Source: Syntrophaceae bacterium UBA3084 (lineage in GTDB: Bacteria; Desulfobacterota; Syntrophia; Syntrophales; UBA6807). From it: a stretch of 7,882 nt of DNA. This document shows positions 1 to 6,801 of the stretch, one piece after another (position 1 is the stretch's first letter; each line of letters begins with the position of its first letter). Both the position numbers and the translations under genes were made by a program. The stretch is taken from the NCBI GenBank assembly GCA_002367335.1, contig DFBI01000049.1, positions 21,209-29,090 of the forward strand, written 5' to 3'. The notes under the pieces were generated by a model. The model searched no databases. It was not told the DNA's origin and worked only from the letters and a program-made list of their open reading frames with translations.

Positions 1-23
1 GCTCATAGATTTAAAAGCACACA

Positions 24-1874
24 TTATCTAGCCACTATGATAACCTGTCCCGGATAAATATCATCATTTTGACTTAAACCATTCAGCTTTATAAGTTCAG
101 GAACTCTAATATGATGTTTGTTTGCGATAGAAGACACACAATCACCTTTCCTGACAACATAAGTATTTGGTGAAGAACCGGATTTAATTTTGATTATCTG
201 CCCAATCTTGAGTCTGTCATTTCGTAATCCGTTCATTCTTTTTATTTCTGAAACGGTTGTATTATAACGTCTTGCCAAAAGCCATATAGAATTGCCCTTC
301 TTTACTCGATAGTTTATTATGGCCCCATCCTTGTATTTTGAAATTCTCTTTGTGCGTTTTATTGCTTTTTTGTCGATATAACTATACCCTCGAAGAGGGA
401 TTTTAAGCCATTTTCCCGCTCTAATCCTATGTTTCGAGGTTAAATGATTGGCCCTCGCAATTGACCTGACAGATGTTTTATATTTTCTTGCAATTGTGGA
501 AAGGGCTTCACCCTTCCTTATCTTGTGTCTCACGTATGCAGCACTTCCTGGAATTTTTGATTTGGGAATACTATTAACAATGAGTGCGAATTGTTGACCC
601 TTCCCTGCAGGAATTTTAAGATTATATTCTCTATCTGGTGTCACCTTATATCTAAGTTCTGAATTGAGAGTGATTAATTGATCTTTTGATACTTTAAGAT
701 AACGGGCAATATCCTTTAATCGCATGCATTTCCTTGTAGTAACAATCTCATAGTTAACAGGCTTTTCTATATCTTTGGAAAGGTCAAACCCGTATTTCTT
801 TGGATCTTTTAAAATATGCAGCACCGCAAGAAAGCGGGGAACATAGCGTGACGTCTCGAACGGTAGCTGACGGTAGAGATCCCAGAAATTATCCAGGTAG
901 TTCATGTGTTGTCTCGATATCACTCTCAGGACTCTTCCTTCACCGCAATTATATGCGGCCAATACAGTCAGCCAGTCTCCGAATATTTCGTGTAGCGCTT
1001 TGAGATAAGCTATAGCGGCCTTTGTTGATTTCTCAACGTCCATTCTCTCATCAATCCAGTGGTCACGCTTAAGGCCAAATCTGTATCCTGTCGAGGGGAT
1101 TATTTGCCATAAACCAAGCGCCCGGGCCGAAGATAGCGCATTGATTTTAAATCCACTTTCAACTAATGGAAGCCACGAAAGCTCCTCAGGAAATCCTGCG
1201 TCTTTCAACTGTTTTAACATGGTGGAACGGTACATGCCGGATCTTTTATAAGAACTGGTAAAAAACCTGCGTTCTGAGCGCTGAAAACGACGAATCTCTT
1301 TCCTGACGTCAGCATTCATTGTAAGGGGTATTTCACTTTGAGTTCCGGTAGCAACCTTGCTCCTCGAAGTATAAATTTCCAGGATTCGCTTCGCTATCAT
1401 GAAACGCAAGTCGTCCTTTTGCCAGGCTATTTCAGGTTCCCCATCAACATCTAATATAAGCGAGTATGCCTGATCAAGCAGGTTCAACGCATTGTCAAGT
1501 TCTCCCTTTTCCCACAGAATCTGAGATTTGCTGAGCAGGTCAAGGGCTTCGTCCATATTTTGCTCTTCTTGAGCCTGACGCTGCTGCTCGCCGTTAGAAG
1601 AATCGCCACCATTTTGTTCTTCAGGAGGTAAAACAGCGTTTTCACTGCATTGTATTGTATGGTCACTAACAGTCTGTTTAGTATCATCAATTTTTTCTTC
1701 CGCTTTTTTTTGCGTTTTCGATGATATCGAAACATCCAAAGCATCAACACAGACTTTCTTTCCCTTGTAATCATGCAAAGGTTCTTCACGAACTGAATGA
1801 ACCGGCAGGGAGCACGCGACTACAAAAAATAAAAGAAATACTGCGAACGATATCCAAAACCTTAATTTAACCAT
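24..1874 (-). CDS. mltD: MltD-like membrane-bound lytic murein transglycosylase, SLT plus LysM repeats, 616 aa
   Basis: Cleaves the MurNAc-GlcNAc bond of peptidoglycan, forming 1,6-anhydro ends, probably at the inner face of the outer membrane. Residues 1-20 are a lipoprotein signal with lipobox VVAC and Cys21; Ser at +2 favours outer-membrane sorting. A polar Q/E/N-rich linker (45-108) is followed by a TPR-like helix pair (about 110-141). The SLT domain lies at about 225-340, with catalytic E239 in LPLVESGF, then ALGLWQIIPSTGYRFGL and LAAYNCGEGRV. A degenerate LysM-like unit lies at about 375-423, and three clear LysM repeats at 448-493, 521-564 and 571-614 bind glycan. The length exceeds the roughly 450 aa of E. 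coli MltD because of the N-terminal region and extra LysM. ATG 1874 has AGGGG (1887-1883) 8 bases upstream and follows prfB by 21 bases. As a lipoprotein it is a likely substrate of the Lnt encoded upstream. Confidence 0.93.
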   Translation of the reverse strand: MVKLRFWISFAVFLLFFVVACSLPVHSVREEPLHDYKGKKVCVDALDVSISSKTQKKAEEKIDDTKQTVSDHTIQCSENAVLPPEEQNGGDSSNGEQQRQAQEEQNMDEALDLLSKSQILWEKGELDNALNLLDQAYSLILDVDGEPEIAWQKDDLRFMIAKRILEIYTSRSKVATGTQSEIPLTMNADVRKEIRRFQRSERRFFTSSYKRSGMYRSTMLKQLKDAGFPEELSWLPLVESGFKINALSSARALGLWQIIPSTGYRFGLKRDHWIDERMDVEKSTKAAIAYLKALHEIFGDWLTVLAAYNCGEGRVLRVISRQHMNYLDNFWDLYRQLPFETSRYVPRFLAVLHILKDPKKYGFDLSKDIEKPVNYEIVTTRKCMRLKDIARYLKVSKDQLITLNSELRYKVTPDREYNLKIPAGKGQQFALIVNSIPKSKIPGSAAYVRHKIRKGEALSTIARKYKTSVRSIARANHLTSKHRIRAGKWLKIPLRGYSYIDKKAIKRTKRISKYKDGAIINYRVKKGNSIWLLARRYNTTVSEIKRMNGLRNDRLKIGQIIKIKSGSSPNTYVVRKGDCVSSIANKHHIRVPELIKLNGLSQNDDIYPGQVIIVAR

Positions 1875-1895
1875 TAACCATTCCCCTATCAGTAT

Positions 1896-2985
1896 TTAAC
1901 CAATCAAATATGCTTCAATAAAATCATCTATGTCACCATCTAATACCCTGTTTACGTTTCCCACTTCCAAATCTGTTCTGTGATCTTTTACCATTCTGTA
2001 GGGATGAAGGATATAAGAACGTATCTGGCTTCCAAAAGCTATAGTTTTTTTGGATTTATCCATCGCCCTCAGTTTTTCATCTTCTTCCTGACGTCTCATT
2101 TCATACAACCTCGACTTCAGAACCTTCATCGCTACCGCTTTATTTTTATGCTGTGACCTTTCATTCTGACATTGAACAACTATTCCTGAAGGAACGTGGG
2201 TAATTCTAACAGCGGAATCGGTCTTGTTGACGTGTTGACCACCCGCACCGGTTGACCTGTATGTATCTATTCTCAAGTCTTTTTCGTCTATTTCGACAAT
2301 GATATCATTATTGATCTCGGGATATACAAAGACAGACGCAAATGATGTATGCCTTCTTCTACCTGTATCAAAGGGAGATATTCGCACAAGCCTGTGTATG
2401 CCGGCCTCAGCCTTTGCATAACCGTATGCATATTCCCCTTCCAAAGTAAAGGTTACGCTTTTAACTCCGGCTTCATCACCGGGTTGGAAATCAATAATTC
2501 CGGTTGTGTATTCTTTTCTCTCGCTCCATCTCAAGTACATGCGTAGAAGCATTTCTGTCCAGTCCTGTGCTTCCGTACCCCCCGCGCCTGCATGAATTGT
2601 TACAATTGCATTACAGGAATCCACCTCCTCACTTAACATCATCTTCAGTTCTTCATCACGGATAGAGGATTTTAATGCACTTAAATCACGCTCAACCTCT
2701 TTAACAGTATCTTTATCATCTTCTTCTATGGCCATATCGATAAGAATTCTCAGATCCTTAAGCAAATTATGCTTTTTTCTCCAATTCTCGACCGTCAATT
2801 CCAACTTATTTTTTTCTTTAAGTATCTTCCTGGCATTCTCAGGATCATTCCAGAAATCATCTTTCGATATCTGTTTTTCAAAATTTTCAAGCTTCTCCTC
2901 CGAACCTTCTACGTCAAAGATAACCTCTCATATTATAGACTCTTTTTCCCAGACTATTGATTTCCTGCAAAATATCTTCGATCAT
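1896..2985 (-). CDS. prfB: Peptide chain release factor 2, with programmed +1 frameshift
   Basis: RF2 recognises UGA and UAA in the ribosomal A site and triggers release of the peptide. The gene is in two frames: ATG 2985 through codon 23 (CTT, 2919-2917), then in-frame TGA 2916-2914. Skipping T2916 moves to GAC (2915-2913), and the frame runs on to TAA 1898-1896. The joined protein is 362 aa, close to the 365 of E. coli. The SPF anticodon-like tripeptide is at about 203-205 (RISPFDTGRRRHTSF), and the catalytic GGQ is at 248-250 (STGAGGQHVN), with Ser at the position equivalent to E. coli residue 246. The start has AAGGAG (2999-2994) 8 bases upstream, inside lnt. An apparent start at TTG 2804 is only an internal Leu codon. 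Expression is expected to be self-regulated: low RF2 favours frameshifting. The mltD start follows after 21 bases. Confidence 0.97.
2913..2931 (-). promoter_or_regulatory. prfB programmed +1 frameshift site
   Basis: The minus strand reads ATG AGA GGT TAT CTT TGA C. It holds the canonical slippery CTT followed by UGA and C (a poor stop context), and an internal Shine-Dalgarno-like GAGGT placed three bases before CTT. The E. coli site is AGG GGG TAT CTT TGA C, so TAT CTT TGA C is identical while the internal Shine-Dalgarno is weaker. Slippage by one base yields Leu-Asp (CTT, then GAC), joining residues 1-23 to the rest of RF2. Confidence 0.95.
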
Positions 2986-4513
2986 TGGATCTTCTCCTTG
3001 TTCCTGTAATTTGTATACTTAAAAAAATGACTGCCAAAGATATGAAACACAAGCACGCAAATACATCACCATACTTTGAATAGAATGTTTTTTCTCCCAG
3101 GAATTGAATCTTTCCACTTATGGATGTTCTTTCAAACAAGCTGGTCCGAGAAATAACTTCCCCAGTAGGTCCTATGATAGCGCTTATACCGGTATTAGCC
3201 GCTCTTATCATATAGACGCGATTTTCCACAGCCCTGAATGCGGCCATTGTAAGATGCTGATAAGGAGCCGACGATGTGCCGAACCATGCATCATTTGTTA
3301 TATTAACCAGTAGTTCAACGCCATTATTCTTATATTCTCTACTGATTCGAGGGAAAATTCCTTCATAACAGATCAAAACTCCTATCTTTTTATCACCCAT
3401 TAGAATGGAATTCGGTTTTTCCCCGGGAACAAAATCTCCAACACCAACCACCAGTTTTTCAAGAAAGGAACACAGGTTGCGGAAGGGAACATATTCACCG
3501 TAAGGAACCAGGTGCACTTTATCATATTTTCCAACGACTTCACCTCCCGGTGAAATCAGGTAAGCGCTGTTCAAATAATAATTATCACCATTTTTTTTAA
3601 CAAGACTTGGGCTTCCGAACAAGAGATAAGCCTTCGACTCTGTTGCTACATTAACGACATATCTATGTTTATCATCAATATTCTGAAAAAAGAAGGGCAT
3701 TGCTGTTTCCGGCCAGACAGTTAAAAGTCTTTCGGGTTTTGACATATCCAGGGATAAATCTCCGTATATCTTCAGCGTATCCATCTGATATTTGTTATTC
3801 CATTTCATATTCTGATCAATATTCCCCTGGATGATTGTAATATCCTCTGCTTTTTTTTCTTTCATTATATTTTCTAGATGGTTTAACCGATATTCACCAT
3901 AACCAAATACCATCAGTATAACGACAGACCCCAGAACAATCTCAGACAGGACTCTCTTTATGGACTTTCTGGTGATTCCAATCAGCTCGTAAATAATACA
4001 ATTAATAAGAACTATTAAGAAAGTTAGCCCGTAAGTCCCTGTTACATCAACAATCTGGACAACAGGAATCATCCTGTGCAAAGAATATGCAAGATTCTCC
4101 CACGGAAATCCTGTTAAAAGGTGAGATTTCCCATATTCGAGACATGTCCAGATTATGGGAGCCGAAACTATCTCCCTTATGCCTCTCATCTTGAAAAAAA
4201 CAACCCCGGCTGAGAAAATAGCCACATAGAAACTTAAATAAATAGAGAGGAGCAACATGATAGAAAAGCCGAGATACAAAGGAAGCTGACCGTATTGGAC
4301 AACAACAAAGGTAATCCAATAAATTATTCCTATGTTGAATACAAGGCCCGCTGCTAAACCTATTCGAAATGCCTCACAAGGATTTTTCCTCTGTAAAGCA
4401 TATAGAAGTGGTACAAGAGAAAACCAGATAAGGTAATTCAGATCAAACTTTGGAAAGGAAAGAAAAAGCAGAAATCCTGAAGCCAAAGATAAAACTAATG
4501 ATCTTTTGTCCAT
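2954..4513 (-). CDS. lnt: Apolipoprotein N-acyltransferase
   Basis: Inner-membrane enzyme that transfers an acyl chain from phospholipid to the N-terminal cysteine of diacylglyceryl lipoproteins, the last step of lipoprotein maturation. The 519-aa length matches the family. Several hydrophobic helices fill residues 5-205, followed by a periplasmic nitrilase-like domain (about 222-470) and a final membrane helix (about 484-502). The Glu-Lys-Cys triad is visible: E269 in TVWPETAMPF, K332 in YDKVHLVPYGEYVPF and C382 in GVLICYEGIFP (E. coli E267, K335, C387); E340 and E384 match other conserved acids. ATG 4513 is the first start after an in-frame TAA at 4540-4538. Its ribosome site is poor (GAGAGGA lies about 12 bases away), so expression may depend on coupling to corC. 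The basic C-terminus overlaps prfB by 32 bases, and its AGG-AGA Arg codons form the prfB Shine-Dalgarno. Confidence 0.96.
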   Translation of the reverse strand: MDKRSLVLSLASGFLLFLSFPKFDLNYLIWFSLVPLLYALQRKNPCEAFRIGLAAGLVFNIGIIYWITFVVVQYGQLPLYLGFSIMLLLSIYLSFYVAIFSAGVVFFKMRGIREIVSAPIIWTCLEYGKSHLLTGFPWENLAYSLHRMIPVVQIVDVTGTYGLTFLIVLINCIIYELIGITRKSIKRVLSEIVLGSVVILMVFGYGEYRLNHLENIMKEKKAEDITIIQGNIDQNMKWNNKYQMDTLKIYGDLSLDMSKPERLLTVWPETAMPFFFQNIDDKHRYVVNVATESKAYLLFGSPSLVKKNGDNYYLNSAYLISPGGEVVGKYDKVHLVPYGEYVPFRNLCSFLEKLVVGVGDFVPGEKPNSILMGDKKIGVLICYEGIFPRISREYKNNGVELLVNITNDAWFGTSSAPYQHLTMAAFRAVENRVYMIRAANTGISAIIGPTGEVISRTSLFERTSISGKIQFLGEKTFYSKYGDVFACLCFISLAVIFLSIQITGTRRRSNDRRYFAGNQ

Positions 4514-4557
4514 TGCCCTGGTTTGTCCTCTCCCATGTTAACACTTGCTCACTTTCA

Positions 4558-5400
4558 TCATACTTTCGACATCTTATTTATCGCTTTTATTCTTATTTTC
4601 TTTATTCTTCGTTCATCAGCCGATTCAATGATCATTTCAAAATTATCATAACATATAACTTCTCCGGGAATGGGGATTTTCCCGATAATGTGAAAGATTA
4701 ATCCTCCAAGGGTCTCAAATTTTCCTTCAGGTATTTCTACACCGAAATATTCTTCAAACTCTTCAATTTCCACCCTGCTGTCTACAAGTACATCGCCATT
4801 GGTAAGAACCGTGAATACATTCTCTTCTACATCATGTTCATCATGTATCTCACCGACTATTTCCTCTATTAAATCCTCCAGTGTTACAAGCCCTGCAGTA
4901 CCACCATACTCATCGATAACAATGGCCATATGAGACTTTTTCTCTTTCAATTCATGAAGAAGAAGATGGATGTTTTTAGTTTCCGGTATGTAGTAAGCTT
5001 CTCTGAGAATCGAGGATATATCGCACGCATCGGAAGGCTTTGCCCAAAATCTTAAAAGATCTTTGACATTTAATATCCCTATAATGTTATCGACACTTCC
5101 ATCATATACAGGCATTCTTGTATGACCATGATTTAGAACTAGTCCCAAAACGTCTTCTATCGCAGAATCACTGCTTACAGCAATAATTTCTGTCCTCGGA
5201 ACCACTACCTCACGGACCATTCTCCCCCTGAGCTCAAGAACACTTTGAATCATTTCACATGATCGCTGATCAATGAAACCTTTTTCCTTCCCTGTATTGA
5301 TGATTGATTCAATCTCTTCTTCAAGATCGAATTTCCCTTTTTCTTTGCCAAATTTCGATAAGAGATTATCAATCCACGCTTTACGTTTCTCAGAAATAAT
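4558..5400 (-). CDS. corC: CorC/HlyC-type CBS-domain protein, likely AUU start, about 280 aa
   Basis: Cytoplasmic CBS-pair protein of the CorC (YbeX) type, linked in enterobacteria to Mg/Co handling. Numbered from 5400, an acidic helical N-terminus (1-60) leads to CBS 1 (about 62-120, VVVPRTEII to GILNVKDLL), CBS 2 (about 135-190, with HMAIVIDEYGG and LVTLEDLIEEIVGEI), and the transporter-associated CorC_HlyC domain (193-275, LGGLIFHIIGKIPIPGE). No membrane segments are seen, so it lacks the DUF21 part of larger homologues. ATG 5253 would give only 231 aa and cut off about 49 residues that look native (SEKRKAWIDNLLSKF, LEEEIESII). That region has no ATG, GTG or TTG in frame after the TAG at 5412-5410. 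AGGAGG (5411-5406) is followed by ATT at 5400 and ATT at 5397, so I infer an AUU start; 280 aa is close to the E. coli protein. The end is TGA 4560-4558, 44 bases before lnt. Confidence 0.88.
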   Translation of the reverse strand: MISEKRKAWIDNLLSKFGKEKGKFDLEEEIESIINTGKEKGFIDQRSCEMIQSVLELRGRMVREVVVPRTEIIAVSSDSAIEDVLGLVLNHGHTRMPVYDGSVDNIIGILNVKDLLRFWAKPSDACDISSILREAYYIPETKNIHLLLHELKEKKSHMAIVIDEYGGTAGLVTLEDLIEEIVGEIHDEHDVEENVFTVLTNGDVLVDSRVEIEEFEEYFGVEIPEGKFETLGGLIFHIIGKIPIPGEVICYDNFEMIIESADERRIKKIRIKAINKMSKV

Positions 5401-5403
5401 AAG

Positions 5404-5411
5404 CTCCTCCT
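5404..5411 (-). promoter_or_regulatory. Strong Shine-Dalgarno (AGGAGGAG) for the CorC gene
   Basis: AGGAGGAG at 5411-5404 overlaps the TAG stop of the radical SAM gene. Counted from AGGAGG it lies 5 bases before ATT 5400 and 8 bases before ATT 5397, both workable spacings. No ATG, GTG or TTG lies within range in any frame that leads into the CorC reading frame. The site is therefore the main evidence that translation begins here, at a non-canonical codon. Confidence 0.75.
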
Positions 5412-6288
5412 ACAATCCTCGCATAAATTCGGGCCTGAGTAGATTTTCATTCTCAGACTTGATCACGTTGTAGATGAGATCAACCGTTTCATCTTTTTTC
5501 CAGGGCATTCTTGCTCGTACAGGCAAATAGTTTGATGCATGATTGGATGTAAAAAAACAATCGGTGAAATCGGATTTAGCAACAATAGTACCGAGTTCTT
5601 TAAGGAACCCAAATGTATCAGGAAGTTTAAAATTACCAGACATATATTCTTCATGTAATGGTGTGCCGGGTACAACCATTACGGTAAGTGCTCCCACATA
5701 ATCAGGATCAATTTCGGTCAGTATTTTTGCTGTATTAAGAGCATGGGCCATGCTTTTCTTTTTACCGCCAATGCCGAGAAGCACAGTAACCGACAATGTA
5801 ATACCCGCATCCTTAATCTTTCTCCCAGCGTTCACCATCTGCTCGTAATTGACACCTTTGTTAATATTCTTCAGCAAATCCTCGTCTCCTGTCTCCACTC
5901 CAAGATAAACGATCTTAAGGCCCAGTTCTCTTAATTCTCTCAATTCATCAGGGGTTTTTCGGAGAATACTTTTTGCGTTAGCATACGTCCCGATTCTTTT
6001 GAGATCTTTTATATTCCGTTTCAGCGACTCCAGAATAGGTACCAGCTTTTTCTGGGGCACAATCAAGGCATCTCCATCACAGAGGAAAACTCTCTCAATA
6101 AAACCATAACTGCTCGCTTCCAATATGTCTTCTTCAATTTCACTGAAGTCCTTAATCCTGAATTTTACCCCCTTATATGCCCTGCAAAAGGTACATTTAT
6201 TATGTGAACATCCAACTGTTACCTGCAATAGTAAACTATGTGCCTCACTGGGGGGCCTTATTATCATACCTTCGTATTTCATTTTCAT
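5410..6288 (-). CDS. Radical SAM protein with CX4CX2C cluster motif, 292 aa
   Basis: Probable radical S-adenosylmethionine enzyme of unknown substrate. The iron-sulfur motif is GCSHNKCTFC with Cys27, Cys32 and Cys35, that is CX4CX2C rather than the usual CX3CX2C. Other expected elements follow: the strand motif FLCDGDAL (68-75), IGTYANAKSI (99-108), the SAM-contact-like LGVETG (129-134), and a late conserved-looking SNHASNYLP (248-256). The N-terminal EGMIIRPPSEAHSLLLQVT block is one I associate with a group of uncharacterised radical SAM proteins; no extra cobalamin-binding or TRAM domain is visible. ATG 6288 overlaps the previous stop by one base; AAGG lies 8 bases upstream, and a second ATG at 6282 is an alternative start. 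It ends with TAG 5412-5410, embedded in the Shine-Dalgarno of the next gene. The fold is secure; the reaction is not known. Confidence 0.9.
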   Translation of the reverse strand: MKMKYEGMIIRPPSEAHSLLLQVTVGCSHNKCTFCRAYKGVKFRIKDFSEIEEDILEASSYGFIERVFLCDGDALIVPQKKLVPILESLKRNIKDLKRIGTYANAKSILRKTPDELRELRELGLKIVYLGVETGDEDLLKNINKGVNYEQMVNAGRKIKDAGITLSVTVLLGIGGKKKSMAHALNTAKILTEIDPDYVGALTVMVVPGTPLHEEYMSGNFKLPDTFGFLKELGTIVAKSDFTDCFFTSNHASNYLPVRARMPWKKDETVDLIYNVIKSENENLLRPEFMRGL

Positions 6289-6503
6289 TACCCGGGCCTT
6301 ATTCCACCATAAGGATTAATATCAATGTCATCGCGGCATTTACTGCAAAAGAACATCACATCCACACTACTGCAACCATGTGGCATCATATCAAAGTTTC
6401 GACAGTTTTCACATAGCGGTATGCCACACCCATTGCAATAAACCACAGCGTTTCTCTTTCCACATACTCCGCATGTTACTTCGCCTTCCGATACAATAAC
6501 CAT
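6288..6503 (-). CDS. Small Cys-rich protein, putative zinc-binding, 71 aa
   Basis: I do not recognise a named family. The 71-residue protein has nine cysteines and one histidine in paired knuckles: CGVC (11-14), CNGC (23-26), CENC (31-34), H42/C44 and CSKC (53-56). It ends in the acidic INPYGG tail. The spacing C-x2-C-x8-C-x2-C-x4-C-x2-C resembles B-box or cross-brace zinc fingers and could hold two or more Zn ions; the function is unknown. I chose ATG 6503 because the open frame upstream runs back through the terminator and tRNA-Asp. The nearest Shine-Dalgarno, AGGAG (6524-6520), is 16 bases from this ATG, farther than usual, so the start is uncertain. Its stop overlaps the start of the radical SAM gene (TAATG, 6290-6286), suggesting translational coupling. 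It is the first protein gene after the tRNAs. Confidence 0.8.
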   Translation of the reverse strand: MVIVSEGEVTCGVCGKRNAVVYCNGCGIPLCENCRNFDMMPHGCSSVDVMFFCSKCRDDIDINPYGGIRPG

Positions 6504-6513
6504 CTTTAATGTT

Positions 6514-6541
6514 ATTTTACTCCTAATTAAAAAGGGGTTAA
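6514..6541 (-). promoter_or_regulatory. Weak candidate promoter overlapping the terminator
   Basis: TTAACC (6541-6536, 4 of 6 to TTGACA), a 16-base spacer, and TAAAAT (6519-6514, 5 of 6 to TATAAT). The -35 would lie in the 3' arm of the terminator hairpin, and the start site would fall near 6507, a few bases before the ATG at 6503. That would give an almost leaderless mRNA and exclude the AGGAG at 6524-6520. This is the only promoter-like element I found between the terminator and the protein operon. Chance similarity in AT-rich DNA is quite possible. Confidence 0.3.
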
Positions 6542-6563
6542 CCATTATTACGGCTAACCCCTT
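6529..6563 (-). terminator. Rho-independent terminator after the tRNA genes
   Basis: On the minus strand, arm AAGGGGTTAGCC (6563-6552) pairs with GGTTAACCCCTT (6543-6532) over 12 bp, including one G-T pair, around the 8-base loop GTAATAAT. It runs straight into a T tract (6533-6529, partly shared with the stem). The plus-strand side has no T tract, so it acts in the minus direction. It would end the tRNA transcript, but it lies only 25 bases before the ATG at 6503 of the next gene, so it could also act as a partial terminator controlling read-through into the downstream operon. Confidence 0.85.
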
Positions 6564-6571
6564 GATATTAA

Positions 6572-6648
<77 letters not shown>

Positions 6649-6694
6649 ATAAAACGATAGAAAATCTTTTGCAACAATCTTCCTTTTTATTTCA

Positions 6695-6770
6695 TGGTAG
6701 GCGGAACAGGACTTGAACCTGTGACATCCACGGTGTAAACGTGGCGCTCTCCCGACTGAGCTACCCGCCC
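6695..6770 (-). tRNA. tRNA-Val (anticodon UAC)
   Basis: This 76-base gene folds into a full cloverleaf. The D-stem is GCTC/GAGC. The anticodon stem is CCACG/CGTGG with loop TTTACAC, giving anticodon TAC for valine. The T-arm is ACAGG-TTCAAGT-CCTGT, the discriminator is A73, and CCA is encoded. The acceptor stem GGGCGGG pairs with TCCGCCT and so contains two G-U pairs, at 1-72 and 7-66; a wobble at the terminal pair is slightly unusual. It is the first gene after the promoter at 6830-6802 and is separated from tRNA-Asp by a 46-base AT-rich spacer. Confidence 0.97.
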
Positions 6771-6801
6771 TAAACGGATACTACTTCTTAGCTGAGGGGT
6801 T

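Noticed and set aside
1..23. Possible start of a next gene (ATG at 6-4 on the minus strand) after mltD
   Set aside because: Only two codons are visible and no Shine-Dalgarno precedes them; too little to call.
2913..2985. prfB as a frameshifted pseudogene
   Set aside because: The break is exactly the conserved CTT TGA C recoding site and the rest of the gene is intact.
2349..3313. Plus-strand open frames within prfB and lnt (2349-2546, 2728-3009, 2769-2960, 3104-3313)
   Set aside because: All are antisense to strongly supported genes and encode no recognisable motif; they are typical shadows.
4558..5253. CorC as a truncated 231-aa protein starting at ATG 5253
   Set aside because: No good ribosome site precedes this ATG, and the same frame upstream encodes 49 plausible residues with a strong Shine-Dalgarno at its start.
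5250..5450. Open frame of 66 codons across the radical SAM/CorC junction on the minus strand
   Set aside because: It is out of phase with both genes, its composition does not look like a protein, and the CorC frame fully explains the stretch 5400-5250.
6288..6503. The Cys-rich protein as a RING or B-box ubiquitin-type factor
   Set aside because: The Cys spacing only loosely resembles these folds and a bacterial setting gives no support; kept as putative zinc-binding protein.
6649..6694. Second promoter between the two tRNA genes
   Set aside because: TTGCAA with a 17-base spacer leads only to TATGGG, which lies partly inside tRNA-Asp; the match is too weak.
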